Shown here in pieces: positions 11,165-22,860 of a stretch of DNA of 64,000 nt. The DNA is from Clytia hemisphaerica (Eukaryota > Cnidaria > Hydrozoa > Leptothecata > Clytiidae). The position numbers and the translations under genes were made by a program. Below the pieces are notes generated by a model. It saw nothing but the letters and a program-made list of their open reading frames with translations. It had not been told where the DNA came from and searched no databases. The stretch spans positions 51,632 through 115,631 of the forward strand of contig CACVBU010000514.1 of the NCBI GenBank assembly GCA_902728285.1. Reading direction: 5' to 3'. Position 1 is the first letter of the stretch; the number at the start of each line of letters is the position of its first letter.

Positions 11165-13571
11165 GTTTACAAAAAGCACTTTGCATCAAATTATTTTTTG
11201 CATGGAACAACACAAGAAAAACAACAAAAAGAAGTCCATATCTCCCTCCAAGTCAACACTGATGGTGTGAGCCTTTTTAAATCTTCACCAATGCAGATTT
11301 GGCCAATTTATTACACCATTAATGAACTCAGTCCCTCTCTGAGGTAAATATATAAGTGCTGACTTTGAAAGCTTTGGTTTGCCAAATATATTTAAGAAAG
11401 ATAAGTTTCATTCAATAATTTCCAAGTTGTAAATGAATTGTTCTCAAAGTGATGATGAGTACTTGTGCATATTTTATGGTTCAGTTTTTTTATTTGAATT
11501 CCACTTTTAGTCTTAAATGTCAACATTTCAGCTTATAAAGGTAGCTCGACTGTAATTCATTTGTTTTTAAATTATTCAAGAATTTCAAACAGTGACCCTT
11601 AACCAACTGTATCTGCACTACTGATACACTTTTCACTCACAAAATATTTTTTATTTCAGGTATCAGTGAAAGTTTCGTCTGTTTGTAGGTTTGTGGTTTA
11701 ACAAGAAAAAAACAGATTTCAAAACCTTCTTAACACTCTTTGCTAAAGAAATAACAGACTTTGGAAAAGAAGGTAACACGTAAAGTATTTTTTTATTAAT
11801 TTTGTTGAAATAAGTACAATGGCAAAAGGATTCTTATTAATGGAGATTTTCTTAAAAGCTTTTTGCTTTTGCTAAAGAGACCTTCAATATTCGAATTAAA
11901 TTGGTAAAAGCCAATTAAATACCACATTTGATGTCAGCCACTGTGTAGATATGGATGTTTACCTTGAAAGTTTTGATTTTTAGGCAAAGCTTTAAAGACA
12001 AGTAATGGTGAGAAATTAGTGAAAGTCAATCTTCTCTCTGGGAATTTTGATGCTCCAGCGAAATCGCAATTTCAAAACTTAGTACAATTCAATGGCGAAT
12101 ACGGGTGTATTGGATTAAAAGGACATACACATGCCTTCCCATTCAATTTTGATTCAAAACTGGCCATACTAAACTTAGAACCCATGCAAGTACAAAAGAA
12201 CATGCTGTAAAGGCACAAGCTGAGGTATGTTTTTTCATTCTGATAATGTGTGAATTACATGAAGGATATTCTAGACAGCTCTTTGTAAGCGGTCTCTTCT
12301 TGGAGATATTCTTTAGGTATACTTAGGGTTCAGTCAATTTTTACCCTGGCATTTTATAGACATTGTTCTAAAAGTGTTTTCAGTGAAGGCATCTGATTTG
12401 ATTTTGTCAATATTACCACTCATCAGTTCCTTTACAGCTTTAAAAAAGAAGATGATCAAGCTATGGTTCAAAAAAAAGTACAAACAAGAAAACTGGTATA
12501 TTGGTGACAAAGTTAAAGGGGTTGATAATGCCATAAAATCATTGAAACTGCCTAATACTATCAGTAGAATACCAAGAAATATAGAAGAAGATCTTAAACA
12601 GTGGAAGGCATCTGAATACAGAACATTCTTGCTATTCTATTCAGCCCCAATACTAATTGATTACTTGGCAACTGAATACTTTAATCATTATTGCTTCCTC
12701 GTGAAAGCGATATATTTGCTACTACAAGAATCCATAAGTCAAGATGATTTGAATAAAAGCTCAAATTTTCTGAAGCACTTTTGCATGAAAATCGAACGGC
12801 TCTACGGTGAGAGGTACAACACATACAGCGTACATAATTTACTCCACATGACATTTATCGTAAAACAATTAGGTCCTCTATGGGCTCGATCCTCATTTTG
12901 GTACGAGGATTACAATGATAACTATAAAAATTTATTCTACGGAACACAAAATTGGATGCACGTTATACTCAAAAATTATTATTGCCTGCCACCAGCTAGT
13001 TAAGGGTACTGGTGGTATAATTGCACCTGGAATTAATACAGTTAGAAAATATTCAGACCCTGGTCCTGTTTTTGCAGATAGATCGATCATATAACACACT
13101 TATCCTTCTATCACATCATGAAACTATTCAAAAGATTGTATATGCATGGAAGAATAATCCAGTCAAAAGCCTATTCAAGGGTAACAAAGAGAAATCAATA
13201 ATAATAATCATTTGCACTGAAGATGACTGTGTCGAAAAGCTTATGCTTACTTTTTAAATAAAAAATTTCCGTGTCTAATTCTTTACTGACTTGAATGATC
13301 AAAGAGAAATACATACACAATTTTGTACTCTGGGAGAAACGGGCTATCGTTTGGATACATCAAATATTTTTTAAAGGCATTCAAAAATAAAGACATTGAA
13401 TATTTGGCGGTTGTTGAAAAATTAAAGGTTGAGGAGGATCATCCACTTAAAGATCTCACACATGTTATTCCAATTGAAAACAATTCCTTCATAAATTCTC
13501 TATATAAAAACGAATCAATTTTCCTCATGGAATACGTAAATAAAACTTTCAGAATCAAAACGAAATATTAA
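11165..13571 (+). pseudogene. Tnp2-type transposase gene, degenerate, multi-exon
   Basis: The exons look like a transposase_21/Tnp2 protein as found in EnSpm/CACTA-like elements. Exon a (11165-11343; acceptor TTCAG, donor GAG|GTAAAT) encodes VNTDGVSLFKSS..QIWPI, the inTDGlplfKSS..WPI signature of the family. Exon b (about 11689-11772; acceptor GTAG, donor AAG|GTAACA) encodes LWFNKKKTDFKTFLTLF. Exon c (about 11984-12224; acceptor TTTTTAG, donor GAG|GTATGT) encodes DAPAKSQFQNL...GEYGC; a shift then gives the expected RTH...EHAVKAQAE. Exon d (12438-13003, acceptor TTTACAG) encodes LKQWKASEYRTFLLF...NTYSVHNLLHM, and a further piece at 13323-13571 (SFGYIKYFLKAF...) matches the C-terminal part. There are frame breaks in exon c and between 13003 and 13323. 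No element termini were found. Confidence 0.65.
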
Positions 13572-13870
13572 CAAACTGATTCAATTTTCCTGAAGAAATA
13601 TGCAAACACAACTTTCAGAACCAAACGAAACAACATCAAACTCATCGAATTTTTCCTTTCAATATATACACAACGAAGTAATTTTCCTTTTAAAATACAC
13701 GCAACCTTATGAATACACGCAACCTCTGTATAAAAACGATTTAATTCTCCTCATGAAATACATAAACACAACTTTCCGAATCAAAACGTAATGTTATCAA
13801 ACTTATTCAATTCTCCTCACGTAATACGTGATATACACCTTTCAGAATCAAGAGGAAACATCATAAATCT
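13490..13870. repeat. Divergent tandem repeats, ACTTTCAGAATCAAAACG type
   Basis: Roughly 60-100-bp units, each containing ATTCAATTYTCCT, AAATACRTAAAYACAAC and TTTCAGAATCAAAACGAAA, are repeated about four times here. The array resumes at about 15003-15110 after the block at 13882-14998, which therefore looks inserted into the array. Short ORFs here (13600-13791) are repeat by-products. Confidence 0.6.
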
Positions 13871-13881
13871 TGTGTAATTTT

Positions 13882-14998
13882 TGGACCTACCTCGGAGGTC
13901 CAATAAATTAACCCATGCCCGTTCGTTCGTTTGTCCCTCTGTTACCAGCTTTTCTCAGGATTGGCTCATTATTTTTTTCTGATTTTTGGCACAATGATGC
14001 AAAATGACAATGCCCAAAATGTGACGGAGCCCGATTTTCAAGAAAAAAATTTTTCCGGCCGAAAATGCCGGAAAAACTGGTTTCTTGGCATTTTCTCGAG
14101 ATTTTATCATTAGGATTTTTTGCTCAAAGATGCGTATTAACAATACCCAAAACATGGCCGAGTCCGATTTTTAAGAAAAATATCTTTCCGGCCGAAAATG
14201 CTGGAAATATGCCGGAAACCGCAGTTTTTCTGGATTTTCATTGGACTCTTTCCATATAATTGGTTTGTTTTTCAGTCAAAAACATTATTAATAGCAATGT
14301 CCATCATCAAGCATGTTTCAATTTTCAATAAAATTGATTTTTGAAGCCCGAACTATTTAAAAATCCCCAGAGCAATCTATTTTCGCCAGAAAGACAGTAT
14401 TTCTTGAATTTCTCGAGCTGTACTTTATATCTTTTTTTTGAAATTTTGCACACTGATGCGAAGTGACAATACCTAAAATCTGACGTAGCCCGATTTTCGA
14501 AAAACATTTTTTTCCGGCCGAAAATGCCGGAAATATGGCGGAAAATCCAATTTTTTGACATTTTCTCGAAATTTTATCCCTAGTTTTTTCTGATTTTTTT
14601 TCCAGAAAGATGCGTATTCGCAATGCTCAAAACATGACCGAGTTCGATTTTTGAGAAAATTCTTTCCGGCCAAAAATGCCGGAAATTTTCGTTTTTGCAA
14701 ATTTTCATTGGATTTTTTCGTTTTATGTCTTTGTTTTTTCAAACAAAAACATTATTTATAAGAATGTCCACGATTAAGCAGGGTTCAATTTTCAATGAAA
14801 CTGATTGTGGTACAGGAACTTTCTAAAGGTCGCCAGAACAGCCGAGAATCGCCAGGTTTCTTGAATTTCTCGAGTTTTTCTTGTATTATTCTGCATTTTC
14901 ATACTATTGTTGTCATCTTTCAATTGTCGTATTACATCAATCTTCAGGTAAGTCCATTCAGCATGTCGCTTGTCCCTTTTTTAAAAACACCTTCTAAA
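13882..14998. repeat. Tandemly duplicated ~465-bp repeat with TTTTCCGGCCGAAAATGCCGG motifs
   Basis: Four copies of a TTCCGGCC(G/A)AAAATG palindromic motif occur at about 14053, 14187, 14512 and 14666. They form two tandem ~465-480-bp units, each with a pair of motifs and the shared words GATGCGTATT and CAAAAACATTATT. Minus-strand ORFs (14325-14742) arise from the repeat. A related piece lies in inverse at about 31490-31700. It is probably a dispersed repeat or non-autonomous element. Confidence 0.65.
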
Positions 14999-15465
14999 TA
15001 AAACGAACCAATTTTTCTATTGAAATACGTAAATACAACTTTCAGAATCAAAATGAAACTTCATACACTCATTATAATTCTCCTTTCAAATTACACGCTA
15101 ATCAGATTGCAAAATGCGTCATCTGCAAACGAATAATTCTATACAACAATATCTTTTCCTCACTCTGAAACAAAAACAATATTTTTCTACGTAACTTTCC
15201 TTGCAAAATACATTACATAACATTTCCTTCAAAACGAGGAATGACCCAATTTTTCCTAATTTCTTTGAAAAACACATATTTAAATATAAAACGTAATTCA
15301 TCTATTTTCATAATTTTCCTTCAGACATACGCTAATTAGAATTTTAAAGCGCAATGACTGAAAACAGAAAATTTGCAACAAAAATACCTTCCGTCATTCT
15401 GAAAGGGAAACAATATTAAACTTTAAACAATTTTTAAAAAACAACACAATAAAAAATGAAATAAA

Positions 15466-16053
15466 ATGACATCATCCCAATCGAAAAATATGACTATAAC
15501 ATTAGACAAAGACCGCTACCATTCAAATTTGTCAACTACCAATGAAACCGATCATCTCCTTCTCTCTATACTTCAGATGCGTCCATCTCTGTGCCCATCC
15601 AATATCCACACTGAATACAAAAAAAGACCTACGGAAAAAATCCTTGAATTATTCAATAGAACAAAAATCCCACCAAGAAGAAAACCGAAATTCAAAACGC
15701 CATTTAAAAAAAGACCCCAAACAAAACCAACACCCAGCTCCAACCACTGACAACGACCACGATAGCGCCCAGAAACTCCACTGTCACTGCATCACCTGTA
15801 AACACCACTGGGACCCTGACACCCTCAACCACCCAAATCACACCTCCCTATGAAACAACGAACATCATCATTCCAACATTCTACACACCTCATTTCACTC
15901 TTCCAAATGGTACACATATACCGTCACCTTTTTATAATAATCGTATGAAAATCAATGAATCACTGAAACTAATAATGGAAGAGATAAAGGCTAAAGTCAA
16001 TAAAACAGCATGTGATATCATCCGAAAGAATGAACTGATTAGTATTTTTTGAT
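15466..16053 (+). pseudogene. Unidentified frameshifted ORF, Thr/Pro-rich
   Basis: I do not recognise this. One frame opens at ATG 15466 (94 codons, basic: RRKPKFKTPFKKRP). A different frame is open from about 15710 to a stop at 16053 without needing a Met. It encodes a Thr/Pro-rich tract (PVNTTGTLTPSTTQITPPYE) and then an apparently helical tail ending KVNKTACDIIRKNELISIF. The two frames overlap around 15710-15750, so a single frameshift could join them into about 190 residues. AATAAATAAAA at about 16125 could serve as a polyadenylation signal. It could be a structural or mucin-like protein of a mobile element, or chance low-complexity ORFs. Confidence 0.3.
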
Positions 16054-16245
16054 AAACAGACGTTCGACATTTTCAAACTTTTAAATTTCCACAAATTTGT
16101 TCAATTTTAACCATATGTATATATAGAAATAAATAAAACACTCGAAATTAATCTCCACCTTGTTTCCTCTTAAATCTATGTCTTCTCTCGCAAACTTTTC
16201 AAATATATACATAATATATACATATCTATCAATAAAAAATATATA

Positions 16246-17057
16246 CCGGGTGCCCCAATAAAAAGTATACAGGTTTGTCGAGATATTGTGAGCTTCAGGA
16301 TTTATTATTTTGGTTTATTCTTTTTTTATGGTATAGAAGATAGTTTGAATTTTGAGCTATCATACATTAGGTTCGAAAAAGTAGTTCGAAAAATATTTTT
16401 AAAAAACTGACTTTTTTAATATCGAAATTTCAAAAAATCATCAAAAACAGCGAGCAAACTTTTCTCTTGACACTCACGTTCTTTGCACATAAAAATACCA
16501 AAAAATGCAACTGTGTTCATCAAAACTTGTTACAGAATTTAAAAATATAGTAAAACAAGCTATATCGATGTGGGATAATATTTTGGAAAAGCTGAAAAAA
16601 AGTTTTGGAAATCTCCAAGAGAGGTTTTGATGTTATGTGTGTGCTATGTGAGAAAACTTTTAGATCACCATTCCTCGACTAGTTGCTCAAAGAACTTGGG
16701 TCTGCATTGAGTTTGCTCATGTTGGAAATGTCCATGACATGCAAATAAGATGGAGAAACTGTTGGCAAAATATAAATAAGAAAAAAAAGAATTAAAAAAA
16801 AACAACAAAATTGTGTTTTTTGTCATTTTCTCTTATTTATAGCGTGATTGCTGTTTTTAATGATTTTTTTAAATTTCGGCATGGAAAAAAAGTCAGTTTT
16901 TCTTAAATAACTTTTGAACTACTTTTTCAAATTTAATGTATGATAGCTCAAAATTCAAGTTAGAGCATCCTCTATACGATAAAATAAGAATGAACAAAAA
17001 AAATCCTGAAGTTCACAATATTTTGACAAACCTGTATACTTTTTTTGGTGCACCCGG
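16246..17057. mobile_element. Long-TIR MITE with TACCGGGTGCCCCA ends
   Basis: The ends CCGGGTGCCCCAATAAAAAG and TTTTTTTGGTGCACCCGG are inverted, within TIRs of about 190 bp (for example GTATACAGGTTTGTCGAGAT against ATTTTGACAAACCTGTATAC). It is flanked by TATA on both sides, consistent with a TA or TATA duplication. It shares its terminal signature with 3337-3962. ORF 16936-17250 reads out of the right arm and is not a gene. Probably a Tc1/mariner-type non-autonomous element (inference). Confidence 0.8.
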
Positions 17058-17701
17058 TATAATTTTTATTATCTATATATTAATAGCCGTAGTCTGTATG
17101 TCAGTTTGTTTTTTGTTGGTTTGTTTTTTGTGTGTCACTTTCGTTTTCGCAAGCAATGTTCTTTTAAAAGATGACTTTTGCTTCTTGCTCCACAAATGTG
17201 TTAAATCAGATTCGCGCCGTTTTAAAAATCAGGGGGGTAAGTTTTCTTGAAAAATCAAATCTTTTCCGTATTCACCCGCACAAGTTGAACACCCGTCCCC
17301 TCTAATATGATAGGGGGTCATATTGGACTTTATTCTAATGGGGTTTGCTGACTGTATCCACCAAGATGCGGAACAACACAACACCCGTCACAACTGTGCT
17401 AATTTCTTATTTTCATAATTTACATACCTTCACTTTCATTTGATTTTTGCTGGAGCGAGCTGGATTAACTAAAAGTTAACTAATAACCTTTGCCTTGATA
17501 GAGAGAATTGGGAATGGTTTTGGATAAAAAAATGACTGGCATACCAGGTCAAAATTAAGTGTTTCTTCGAGCTATGTTCAAAGTATGAGTATGTTATTAT
17601 TTGTTTTTATATCCTAGGTAGCTCATGTTTATAGCAGGCCAGATAATATGTGTATTAAAAATTTTACTCAGTCATGTTCAGAGTAAAAATCCTTCCCAAA
17701 A
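17058..17701. other. Non-coding spacer upstream of the Helitron
   Basis: No ORF of note and no recognised repeat. It contains pyrimidine-rich TTCACCCGCACAAGTTG and AACACCCGTC(A/C)C words (near 17270 and 17380). I could not identify a Helitron 5' TC terminus. Confidence 0.4.
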
Positions 17702-20700
17702 ATGAGCCAAGATAATCGAAATGTCCTGATTGATGATGATGAAGGGGTGCCTGCTGAGAGGGGTAGAAGAGCTGCTGCTGAAAATGCGCGTAGGAGAAGG
17801 GCAATAAACTCCTCAGGAAGCTCAACAGCGAAGAGCAAGGAATGCTCAAAGAATGAGAACTGTGCGTGCTAATGAAAATGAACAGCAGACTCAGCAGCGC
17901 AGACAACTTGCTTTAGAGCGGGTTAGGAATAAGCATGCTAATGAAAATGAGCAGCAGACGCAGGAGCGCAGACAAATTGAATTAGAGCGAGCTAGGGACA
18001 GGCGTGCAAATGAAAATGAGCAGCAGACGCAGGAGCGCAGACAAGTTGAATTAGAGCGAGCTAGGGACAGACGTGCAAATGAAAATGAGCAGCAGACGCA
18101 GGAGCGCAGACAAGTTGAATTAGAGCGAGCTAGGGACAGGCATGCAAATGAAAATGAGCAGCAGACGCAGGAGCGCAGACAACTTGAAAATGAGCAAGCT
18201 AGGGACAGGCGTGCAACTGAAAATGAGCAGCAGACGCAGGAGCGCAGACAAGTTGAATTAGAGCGAGCTAGGGACAGGCGTGCAAATGAAAATGAGCAGC
18301 AAACGCAGGAGCGCAGACAAGTTGAATTAGAGCGAGCTAGGGACAGGCGTGCAAATGAAAATGAGCAGCAGACGCAGGAGCGCAGACAAGTTGAATTAGA
18401 GCGAGCTAGGGACAGGCGTGCAAATGAAAATGAGCAGCAGACGCAGGAGCGCAGACAAGTTGAATTAGAGCAAGCTAGGGACAGGCGTGCAAATGAAAAT
18501 GAGCAGCAGACGCAGGAGCGCAGACAAGTTGAATTAGAGCGAGCTAGAGATAGGCGTGCAAATGAAAATGAAGGACAACAGCATAGGCGAAGGAATATTA
18601 ATACTCAAATTCAAAGGAATAGGCGCGCAAATGAAAATATTGAGCAAGGGCGTCAAAGGAGGCAAGCAAATGTAGAGCGAAACAGAAATATTCGTGAAAA
18701 CGAAAATGAGGCACAGATTGCACATAGGCGTAGAGGGGATAATGCCCGGCACCGCAGACCAAGGCGCTTGAATTTAGCTCACATTGGTAACCCCCTTCCT
18801 GATGAACACTATTTAGGAGCTTTTAACCATGTTTGTGAGTTTTGTGGGGCCTTGAAATTTGAAAAAGAAGATGAATTCAAGTGTTGCTCTAAAGGCCTCA
18901 ATTAGAACCTTTTCCACCTCAACTTCAACATCTTTTCACTGATGATTCAAATGAGGCCAAGGAGTTTCGAAAAAAAATTCGTATTTACAATAACACTTTT
19001 ACTTTTGGGTCTTTATCTGCCAACTTGAGACCTCCTCCAGGCATTGGTCCTCCAACATTTAGAATTTGTGGACAAATTTGTCATCGCTACGGTACTCTTT
19101 TTCCTAACGAAGAACAACCACAATATGCTCAATTGTATATCATTGAAGCTGCACAAGCTTTAGATTTGAGAATGCAGAATCCATCTGCAGTTGATTGTAA
19201 TAGGGCCACTATGGCTTTAATCCAGGATGTGCTTGAAATAGTAAATCCTTATGCTGCTTCTTTTAAGCACATGAGACAGGTTGAACAAGAGGAACAAAAT
19301 CGTGCTATAGCTGAAAACTGTCCAGTTTCTAGGATAACCATGGTAATGAGAGAGGGGCACGATCAAAGGCGTGGCAATGCGCCTTTGCATGAAGAGGTGG
19401 CTGCCATCTTCACAGGAGAAGATGGTGCTCCACCAGCTGGTAGGAATATTGTTGTCTATCCACGAAACCATCATTTGCAAAGTATACCATCAACATCTAG
19501 CGTAGTTGATCCATATATTTATCCATTACTTTTTCCAAGAGGTGATCTGGGCTGGGATATGAATATGCCTCACGTAGCTGAGAGGGCAACAAGGACCAGG
19601 AATCATGTGACACAACTTGAGCATTATGTTTATCGGTTAGCTATCCGAAGGGGGTTCTCTGCACTCCATTTTTCAGGTAGGCTATTTCAGCAATTTTTGG
19701 TGGATGCTTACACAAAAGTTGAAGGTTCAAGGTTGGACTTTCTTCGTCACAATCAGCAACAATTAAGGGCCGAATGTTATCAAGGTTTAGTTGACCATCT
19801 TGAAAATGCTGCAGAACAAAGAAACTTGAATGCAAGTCATGTTATTGTTTTTTGCCTTCAACCTTTTCAGGGTCTCCCAGAGCCATGCACCAGCTTTACT
19901 TGGGTGCAATGGCTGTAGTTTCTAAGCATGGAAAGCCAGATGCCTTCTTGACTTTCACCTGTAATCCTAGATGGCGCGAGGTAACTGAGAACTTACTTCC
20001 CAATCAGAAAGCGCACGACAGGCCTGATTTACTTACTCGGGTGTTTCGCATGAAGTTATTTGCCATGAAAAAGGAAATAATGCAGGATGGTATTCTTGGA
20101 ATGGTTGTTGCTCGTGTTGATGTGATTGAGTTCCAAAAGCGTGGTCTTCCCCATGCACATATTTTGATTCATTTTGCAGCTGAATTTAAGTTGAGAAATG
20201 CAGATGATATTGACCGCTTGCTTTGTGCACAGCTCCCTGATCCAGAAGCTGAACCTGAGCTTTACGAGATCATCAAGTCCAACATGATTCATGGACCATG
20301 TGGTGCTTTAAATGACCGTAGCCCGTGTATGATTGATGGTAGTTGCTCAAAAGGTTTTCCAAAATCTTTTAACGATGAAACGGTTATGAATGTGGATGGC
20401 TATCCTTCTTATCATAGACCTGACAATGGCCGTACTGTTAGAGTAAGGAATCTTGATCTTGATAATAGATGGGTCGTGCCATATTGTCCTTATTTGTGCA
20501 AAAAATATAATGCTCACATTAACTTGGAAGCCTGTGTTCCATTAAAGCTGTCAAATATCTTTACAAATACATCTACAAAGGCCATGACACAGCCCATATT
20601 GAGATTGCAGAGAGAATAGATCATGATTAGATTAGAACTTTTCTTGATGCACGGTATGTTTCTGCTCCAGAAGCATGTTGGCGTTTATTCGCTTTTCCTA

Positions 20701-21164
20701 TGCACACTCAGAGTCATACTGTTATCAGGTTGGCGGTACATTTACCTAACTTTCAGCGTGTTTATTTTAGGGAAGGCGAAAAAGAAAATGCAGCTGATGG
20801 AGCTGGCAATAATGAGACTATGTTGACTGCTTGGTTTTTGCTGAACCAAAATGATCCTACTGCCACGCAAATTCTATATCCTGACATTCCCTATGACTAC
20901 GTCTTTATCAAATCTAGAAATGGTAACAAGTGGAAAGTAAGAGAGCAAGGCCATGGAACAGTAATCAGTCGGATGTATAATGCAGGTATACGTGAAGGTG
21001 AAAGATATTTTCTAAGAGTTTTGTTGTTACACGTTCCAGGTGCTACATCCTTTGAATACTTGAGAATTTTTGACGGGGAAGTCTATCCAACTTTCAGAGA
21101 GGCATGTTTAGCAAGGGGTCTTTTAGCTGATGATAATATCTGCAATCCTTCAAGAAATATTTGA
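17702..21164 (+). pseudogene. Helitron Rep(Hel) fragment, frameshifted, helicase missing
   Basis: This is a rolling-circle transposon replicase. An ATG at 17702 opens a leader frame, with a shift near 17800. The 17853-18905 frame carries long coiled-coil-like repeats and then HYLGAFNHVCEFCGALKFEKE..CC, the N-terminal zinc-finger-like region of Helitron proteins. After a shift at about 18900, 19025-19918 encodes the Helitron-like domain (DPYIYPLLFPRGDLGW; QFLVDAYTKVEGSRL). After another shift at about 19850, 19852-20619 encodes the HUH endonuclease: LPHAHILIHF (HxH) and the tyrosine motif VVPYCPYLCKKYNAHIN. A final frame (20700-21164, frameshift near 20560) continues to LARGLLADDN and stops. 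The Pif1-type SF1 helicase expected next is absent, and neither the 5' TC nor the 3' hairpin-CTRR end was identified. Confidence 0.85.
17868..18557 (+). repeat. 69-bp in-frame tandem repeat in Helitron N-terminus
   Basis: Ten well-preserved 23-codon units (core ANENEQQTQERRQ, then a variable (V/I/L)ELE(R/Q)ARDR(R/H) part), followed by about three degenerate units to 18770. The unit is highly charged and would form an alpha-helical coiled coil. Several neighbouring units are identical at the DNA level, which points to recent expansion. Confidence 0.95.
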
Positions 21165-22560
21165 GACAAATGGGAAATTCCCCAGGAAGTTTTGAAACCA
21201 CAATCGATTTGTAAGTGCTCTAAAGTAGGTTCGAAGGGTAGAGTTTTAACTCTGAGTTTTAACGCTAGACTTAAGACTTAGGACCTTAGGATCGGAGGAT
21301 CCAAAAGTTCAAAAATGGTCCAGTAAGGCTCAGAATATAGCCTGTAAGTCTGCCAACCCCTCCCAAATTGAAATATTCGATTAAGTTAAAGAGATAGCCC
21401 AAAATTGACTTTTTCGCCTGAACTTTAAATCTCGAAAAACGTCAAAATAACCGGTATATGGGCAACAACACGTCAACTCAAGCAATAGAAAGATGTGGCG
21501 TGCCAGTTAATTACACCCTATGAATAAGAACAGAATAAGAACAAATAAATAAGAACAGCCAAGCCTCAGCAAAATTTTACTGGTTTTTATAAAAAAAAGT
21601 GTATATGTGTCTTTATAGTATTTTATTTTTGCGAAACCAAAAGCAGCCAAAAAGATCTGGTGTCCTACATTTGTTCTCACAACTGATGACTAAAATCTTT
21701 CTCTTTAAGTGAATGGATTCAAGGCACGGACTAATTCTGCGTCATCTTCATCATCTTCTTCGTCAAGATATAGTCCTTACACCAAGATAAGGCCAAACGA
21801 CCGTTAATTGCCGAGCATGATTTCCTTCGGTTGCTGTTGCTTCTTTTTGTAAAACTTATATTTATTTTTGGATTTTATTATTTATTTTTGGATTTTATTA
21901 TTTATTTTTGATTTTTATAATAAAAAGACATTTTTAATTTTGTACATATAGTCCCAATAACAAAGATATTACTAATTGCGTTTCGACAAAATGATGTTGT
22001 TAATGTTATCTAAATACTTTAATGGGATAAAATTCAAAAATTTCACGGAGACTTAATTTCGCGGGTGGCACTATTGGGAGGCTATATTTCTCGATTGTGT
22101 GACTTTTACTGTCAAGTCATGCATTTTGATTGTTGAAATACACATTATTTGCGTCTCTTTGATGCAAGTAAACATTCAAATAGTATTTATTTGACATATT
22201 TTGAGTTTTGTTTAGAAATATTTCGCGGATTAGGCGAAAAAACACAACATTCAATCCATTTAGAAAAAAACCAGGGATATCAGGGGTGGGTTCACTTCAT
22301 CACTGAGATAGGTTTGAGATTCGGATCTAGCACTTTAAATCTATGCTTTAGATGCGTTCAGCTACAGCTTAACCGGCGTGCGACGCCGGGTACCGGCTAG
22401 TTATTATTATTACTTTTGTATCAACCCTAACGATAAACCAGCAAATTAAAACCATTCAACACAATCCTTCTTCTCCAACTAGTCTCTTTAAATAGATATG
22501 ATGTTGGTATGATAATAGAAACATATTGATATTCTCCCATCTCTACTTTACTCTACAGAA
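21165..22560. other. Unassigned sequence with small repeats
   Basis: No gene is recognised. About 21525-21615 (CAAAATTTTACTGGTTTTTATAAAAA) is related to 33420-33490. A 22-bp unit TATTTATTTTTGGATTTTAT is tandemly repeated about three times at 21850-21910. ORF 22149-22400 has no recognisable domain. Confidence 0.45.
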
Positions 22561-22566
22561 TGAACT

Positions 22567-22860
22567 ATCACAACTTATGCTAATTCTATCGAACACGAAC
22601 ATCTCATAACCAACAGACCCAACCGCACAACACTATACAATGATATCAATGGTAACGCCTTCTTCCCAATTCAAAGTTGGCCATCACATATCACAAACTG
22701 TTTCAATGAAGTTCATATATCAGAAAACATTTTTTTATGGAAATGGAGGTTCACCATCTCTCATCATTCCTTACTTATACAGTACGTACCACCAGGACAA
22801 GAAGAAAAAACGATTTTACCAAATCAAATGGATTTGCAACAACTTGGAAGCAAACTCTAA
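22567..22860 (+). CDS. Unidentified open frame lacking a start codon
   Basis: I do not recognise this. A frame without an early Met is open for about 97 codons. It reads through IEHEHLITNRPNRTTLYND, NAFFPIQSWPSHITNCFNEV and SLLIQYVPPGQEEKT before a TAA at 22858-22860. The overlapping ATG-initiated ORF 22640-22918 in another frame has less protein-like composition. It could be an exon or a fragment of a transposon or virus-like structural gene. It could also be chance, since the window is AT-rich and the frame is short. Confidence 0.25.
   Translation: MTTYANSIEHEHLITNRPNRTTLYNDINGNAFFPIQSWPSHITNCFNEVHISENIFLWKWRFTISHHSLLIQYVPPGQEEKTILPNQMDLQQLGSKL

Noticed and set aside
17664..17906. Minus-strand ORF opposite the Helitron start, and similar minus-strand ORFs at 18534-18752, 19217-19835 and 20056-20292
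   Set aside because: Shadows of the Helitron coding strand.
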